Of a stretch of DNA of 9,326 bases, positions 6,540-9,326 are shown piece after piece. Positions within the stretch are counted from its first letter, which is position 1; every line of letters starts with the position of its first letter. Origin of the DNA: Rickettsiales bacterium (GTDB lineage Bacteria; Pseudomonadota; Alphaproteobacteria; TMED127). Location of the stretch: NCBI GenBank assembly GCA_002706585.1, contig PALU01000031.1, forward strand, positions 14,096 to 23,421, read 5' to 3'. The position numbers were made by a program, and so were the translations under genes. The notes beneath the pieces were generated by a model that was given only the letters and a program-made list of their open reading frames with translations, was not told the origin of the DNA and made no database searches.

Positions 6540-7412
6540 GTGACTTCATTTAAAAACTTCACTAATAGACTTAAAAAAAATAAATTAAAAAAAAAGGAAA
6601 GAAAGAACAGTATTCTTTCAATAAAAAATAACATTGAAGAATTAAATGATTTATTACTCCAAAATTTTTCAAAAAAAATTCAAGAATCCCATCCAAATCC
6701 TTTAAATTCGTTTGGAAGAAAATGTTTTTCTCAATCAGATGAGGATGGAATTACATTCGAAATTTTGAGAAGAATAAAAAAAATAAACTCTGGATTTTTT
6801 GCAGAACTCGGAGTTGGGGATGGAACTGAAAATAATACATTGCTTTTATCATCACTTGGTTGGAAAGGTTTTTGGGTAGGTGGAAACAAGTTAGCTTTCG
6901 AGCCCCCAAAAAATCAAAAGTTTTTGTTTCTTAAAAAATGGATAACAGCTGAAAATATTGTTGAAACTTTTTTAGAAGGGTTTTCTCATTTTAAGTTAAA
7001 AAACATTGACTTAATTTCTATAGATTTAGATGGAAATGATTTTTATATATTAGAAGCTTTACTAAAATCTAAGATTCAACCTAGTGTTTTTATTCTTGAA
7101 TATAACGCCAAGTTTCCTCCTCCAATAAAATTCAAAATAGAATATAATCCTCATCATAAGTGGGAAGAAGATGATTATTTTGGTTCCTCATTAACTACTT
7201 TAAATGATTTACTATCTTCTTACGATTATAAATTGATTTGTTGTAATTCTCATACTGGAGCAAATTGCTTTTTTATAAAAAAAAAATTTGCAAAACTTTT
7301 TAAAGATGTTCCATCAGAGATTGATAAAATATATTCTGAACCTAGATACGTGCTATATAAAAGATTTGTCCACAAAAAAAGTATTAAACTAATTCAACAA
7401 ATCCTATCTTAA
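6540..7412 (+). CDS. FkbM-like methyltransferase-fold protein
   Basis: A 290-residue protein with a lysine-rich N-terminus (1-50) and a Rossmann-like SAM-methyltransferase domain. Recognisable blocks are CFSQSDEDGITFEIL (62-76), the glycine motif FFAELGVGDGTENNT (86-100), GWKGFWVGG (107-115), LISIDLDGNDFYILEALL (158-175), VFILEYNAKFPPP (183-195) and YFGSSLTTL (213-221). This block order fits FkbM-like proteins often found in polysaccharide gene clusters. Where relatives usually have an acidic residue after strand 2 (for SAM ribose) this one has G114, so activity may differ. It starts with GTG: no internal Met exists, and TAA at 6525 closes the frame upstream. No ribosome binding site is seen. 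It converges on the glycosyltransferase with a 3-bp gap. The substrate, perhaps a surface sugar, is unknown. Confidence 0.7.
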   Translation: MTSFKNFTNRLKKNKLKKKERKNSILSIKNNIEELNDLLLQNFSKKIQESHPNPLNSFGRKCFSQSDEDGITFEILRRIKKINSGFFAELGVGDGTENNTLLLSSLGWKGFWVGGNKLAFEPPKNQKFLFLKKWITAENIVETFLEGFSHFKLKNIDLISIDLDGNDFYILEALLKSKIQPSVFILEYNAKFPPPIKFKIEYNPHHKWEEDDYFGSSLTTLNDLLSSYDYKLICCNSHTGANCFFIKKKFAKLFKDVPSEIDKIYSEPRYVLYKRFVHKKSIKLIQQILS

Positions 7413-7415
7413 TAA

Positions 7416-8291
7416 TTATATAAGTGATTCCCAAACCTTAACATGCTCTTGTGTATAATTTTCCCAATTTAACTTTTTTCTAATTTCAAGAAATTTTTTT
7501 TTTTCATCTGAAATTTTTTTAAGAATAAGAGGAAAATTCTTAAGATTTTTATCTAATTTGAAAGTAATAAATTTTTCTAGATCTTTTTGAAATCCTTGAG
7601 GAATCATTATTGTCTTAATTCCTAATTGCAGAGCATCTAAAAAACTCATAGATCCTTCATCGTTTCCCAAGTAAATCAAATAATCAATATCTTTTAAGAT
7701 TGATGTGTATCTTGCTCTAAAAAAAAATCGTTGATAATTAATTTCGTAACCGGCTTTTTTAAGATCAACAACAGACTCTTTCCAACCTTTTCCTATAATT
7801 GATAGTTTTATTAATTCTGGTGAAATTTTTTTAACTGATTCAATAAAAAAATTTTGGTTTTTTCTTCCATCACTGTATAAGTTTGTAAATAGACCCAAAT
7901 TAATTTTTTTTAATTTTAAATCATTATCATTTGGTGGAAGGATATAAAAAATTTTTTTAATACCCAAAGCTTTAGATTTAATGAAATTTGCATGATCTTT
8001 GGACATTGCTATTCCAGCATTCATAAAATTTGAAATTTTTTTAATTTTATTATATCTAAAATTATCATTTACATGGGTTAACATAGTAGTATTAATAGTA
8101 TTTAAAAAATATGACTCTTTATTTTCTTTTTGAAATAAAAAAATTATGTAATGATTTACATCAACATCTTTTTTTGCTTTCTTGCCAGTAAATACGGTAT
8201 GGCCTGTTCTCTTTAAATTATAATGTAATTTTTTTGCGAATTTTGTTAAAATCCAATTATCTTTATCTAAATTAACAATATTAATTCTCAT
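7416..8291 (-). CDS. glycosyltransferase, GT4-like
   Basis: The 291-residue product resembles a short GT-B fold glycosyltransferase that would transfer a sugar from a nucleotide donor during surface polysaccharide synthesis at the cytoplasmic face. The N-terminus MRINIVNLDKDNWILTKF is an acceptor-domain start. The donor half shows SDGRKNQNFF (140-149, Arg/Lys of the phosphate site), LSIIGKGW (163-170), and the GT4-type loop GNDEGSMSFLDALQLG (209-224) with E212, followed by the strand IKTIMIP (225-231). The open frame could begin 12 codons earlier at TTG 8327, but the ATG at 8291 gives the natural N-terminus and is preferred. No membrane segment or signal is seen. It is shorter than many GT4 enzymes (350-400 residues), mostly in the first half, so family assignment is moderate. 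Confidence 0.68.
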   Translation of the reverse strand: MRINIVNLDKDNWILTKFAKKLHYNLKRTGHTVFTGKKAKKDVDVNHYIIFLFQKENKESYFLNTINTTMLTHVNDNFRYNKIKKISNFMNAGIAMSKDHANFIKSKALGIKKIFYILPPNDNDLKLKKINLGLFTNLYSDGRKNQNFFIESVKKISPELIKLSIIGKGWKESVVDLKKAGYEINYQRFFFRARYTSILKDIDYLIYLGNDEGSMSFLDALQLGIKTIMIPQGFQKDLEKFITFKLDKNLKNFPLILKKISDEKKKFLEIRKKLNWENYTQEHVKVWESLI

Positions 8292-8302
8292 TTTGATATA
8301 AT
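8272..8302 (+). promoter_or_regulatory. candidate promoter for the aminotransferase gene
   Basis: TTAACA (8272-8277) and a perfect TATAAT (8297-8302) are separated by 19 bases, slightly long. Transcription would start near 8309, about 38 bases before the aminotransferase ATG. A second TATAAT lies at 8313-8318 but lacks a well-spaced -35. The -35 falls inside the start of the divergent glycosyltransferase gene. Confidence 0.3.
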
Positions 8303-8329
8303 TCTGTATAAATATAATTTGTATCAAAA
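8291..8329. repeat. inverted repeat between divergent sugar genes
   Basis: Perfect 8-bp arms TTTTGATA (8291-8298) and TATCAAAA (8322-8329) flank a 23-bp centre that contains one complete TATAAT and most of another. The repeat begins at the first base of the glycosyltransferase start codon and ends before the aminotransferase gene. It could be an operator acting on both genes, but no regulator is identified and AT-rich DNA makes chance arms more likely. Confidence 0.4.
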
Positions 8330-8346
8330 AATGCTGGATGTTGGAA

Positions 8347-9326
8347 ATGATAGATTCAAAAAAAAAAATTATACATGTTTCTGAACCATTAATATCAGGT
8401 AATGCAAGAAAATATCTATTAGATTGTATAGATTCTGAATGGGTTTCCTCTGCTGGAAAATATCTAGAAAATTTTGAAAAAAAATGGGCATCTTATTGTG
8501 GAGCTCAAGAAGGTATTGCAGTAACTAGTGGTACTAGTGCACTTCAAGTTGCATTTAAAAGTTTAAATTTAAAGCCGGGTGATGAAGTTATTATGCCATC
8601 ATTTACGATAATTTCTTGTGCAACCGCTATTATTGAAGCCGGAGGAAGACCTGTTCTTGTAGATTGTTATCCAGATACTTGGTGCATGAATATTGATGAA
8701 GTAATAAAAAAAATTAACAAAAAAACAAAAGCAATTCTTGTTGTCCACATGTTTGGTCATCCAGTTGAAATGGATCCTATAATTGAGATAGTAAAAAAAA
8801 GAAAATTATTTTTAATTGAAGATGCAGCTGAAGCTCATGGAGCAACTTATAAGAATAGAAGAGTAGGTTCATTTGGAGATTTAGCTTGTTTTAGTTTTTA
8901 TGCAAATAAATTAGTTACTACAGGTGAAGGAGGAATGGTTTTATCTAATAATAAAAAATTAGCATCTAAGGTTCGTTCACTGAGAAACTTATCATTCAGG
9001 TCTGATAGAAGATTTTATCATACTGAAATTGGATATAATTATAGATTAACCAATATGCAGGCCGCACTGGGATTAAGCCAAATAGAAAACATCAAGAATC
9101 ATATTTCTATAAAAAGGAGAAATACATTTTTCTATAATGAAACTTTAGAAAAAATGAATCTTCCATTAAGATTGCCGAAAGAAAATAAAAATTCTATGAG
9201 TGTATTTTGGATGTATGGCATAGTAATTAGAAATAAAATTTTTGATGCCAAATTTTTAGCAAAAAAACTTTTGTTGAATTGTATTGAAACACGTCCTTTG
9301 TTTCTTGGAATGCACCAACAACCAGT
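8347..9326 (+). CDS. sugar aminotransferase, DegT/DnrJ/EryC1/StrS family, 3' truncated
   Basis: A PLP enzyme that puts an amino group on a keto sugar nucleotide; 326 codons are present and the gene runs off the window without a stop (family about 370-390). Key blocks are VSEPLISGNARKYLLDCID (11-29), VTSGTSALQVA (59-69, phosphate site), MPSFT (83-87), LVVHMFGHPVEMDP (131-144), IEDAAEAHGATY (157-168) with D159, SFYANKLVTTGEGGM (183-197) with PLP-binding K188, IGYNYRLTNMQAALGL and a terminal IETRPLF...MHQQP. The pattern is closest in my memory to GDP-perosamine synthase (Per/RfbE), which uses GDP-4-keto-6-deoxymannose; exact substrate is inference. ATG 8347 is chosen for its GGA eight bases upstream; ATG 8338 in the same frame is an alternative. 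It diverges from the glycosyltransferase, in an O-antigen-like setting. Confidence 0.85.
   Translation, partial: MIDSKKKIIHVSEPLISGNARKYLLDCIDSEWVSSAGKYLENFEKKWASYCGAQEGIAVTSGTSALQVAFKSLNLKPGDEVIMPSFTIISCATAIIEAGGRPVLVDCYPDTWCMNIDEVIKKINKKTKAILVVHMFGHPVEMDPIIEIVKKRKLFLIEDAAEAHGATYKNRRVGSFGDLACFSFYANKLVTTGEGGMVLSNNKKLASKVRSLRNLSFRSDRRFYHTEIGYNYRLTNMQAALGLSQIENIKNHISIKRRNTFFYNETLEKMNLPLRLPKENKNSMSVFWMYGIVIRNKIFDAKFLAKKLLLNCIETRPLFLGMHQQP

Noticed and set aside
8292..8327. TTG start at 8327 for the glycosyltransferase.
   Set aside because: The 12 extra residues are hydrophobic noise from the spacer; the ATG at 8291 gives the expected N-terminus.
8331..8384. ATG 8331 as a short leader peptide entering an A11 run before the aminotransferase.
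   Set aside because: It ends after 17 codons in another frame; the aminotransferase has its own in-frame ATG at 8347, so no slippage is needed.

Overview
The window looks like a stretch of chromosome from a very AT-rich, probably marine alphaproteobacterium. Three things suggest this: a crotonyl-CoA carboxylase/reductase next to an ethylmalonyl-CoA mutase, an HNH protein of a type I associate with Alphaproteobacteria, and a ubiquinone (Coq7) gene, all with short intergenic gaps and A/T-dominated codon use. Placement near SAR11-like or other low-GC marine lineages is inference from style only; no 16S or marker gene is present.

Left part (1-3362): ccr on the minus strand and ecm on the plus strand diverge from a 102-bp spacer. 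They encode two core steps of the ethylmalonyl-CoA pathway, which assimilates acetyl-CoA (or C1/C2/C4 substrates passing through it). Ccr carboxylates and reduces crotonyl-CoA to ethylmalonyl-CoA. Ecm, a B12 enzyme, rearranges this to methylsuccinyl-CoA after epimerisation. The -10 elements proposed for the two genes overlap.

Middle part (3355-5475): ecm is followed on the same strand by a DUF4743-NUDIX hydrolase, an alpha/beta-hydrolase of the carboxylesterase/phospholipase family and an HNH endonuclease family protein. The first two junctions are identical-style 8-bp overlaps (ATGANTAA), which suggests one translationally coupled operon. The NUDIX gene is the main anomaly. Its coupled ATG at 3355 runs into a run of nine A's and is one base out of frame with the rest of the gene. 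About 100 codons of clear DUF4743 domain therefore lie in an open frame with no ATG. The cause could be a homopolymer indel, slippage or a non-AUG start.

Then (5472-6468, minus strand) come dsbB and coq7, overlapping by 17 bp and converging on the HNH gene with a 4-bp overlap.

Right part (6469-9326): a 71-bp spacer with only two G/C bases leads into what looks like a surface-polysaccharide locus. It holds an FkbM-like methyltransferase-fold protein, a short GT4-like glycosyltransferase on the minus strand, and a divergent, truncated DegT/DnrJ/EryC1/StrS sugar aminotransferase resembling GDP-perosamine synthase that runs off the window end.

I found no tRNA, rRNA, CRISPR array, insertion sequence or convincing intrinsic terminator. 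The most unusual signal is the A9 frame break in the NUDIX gene. I do not see a clear new multi-gene system.
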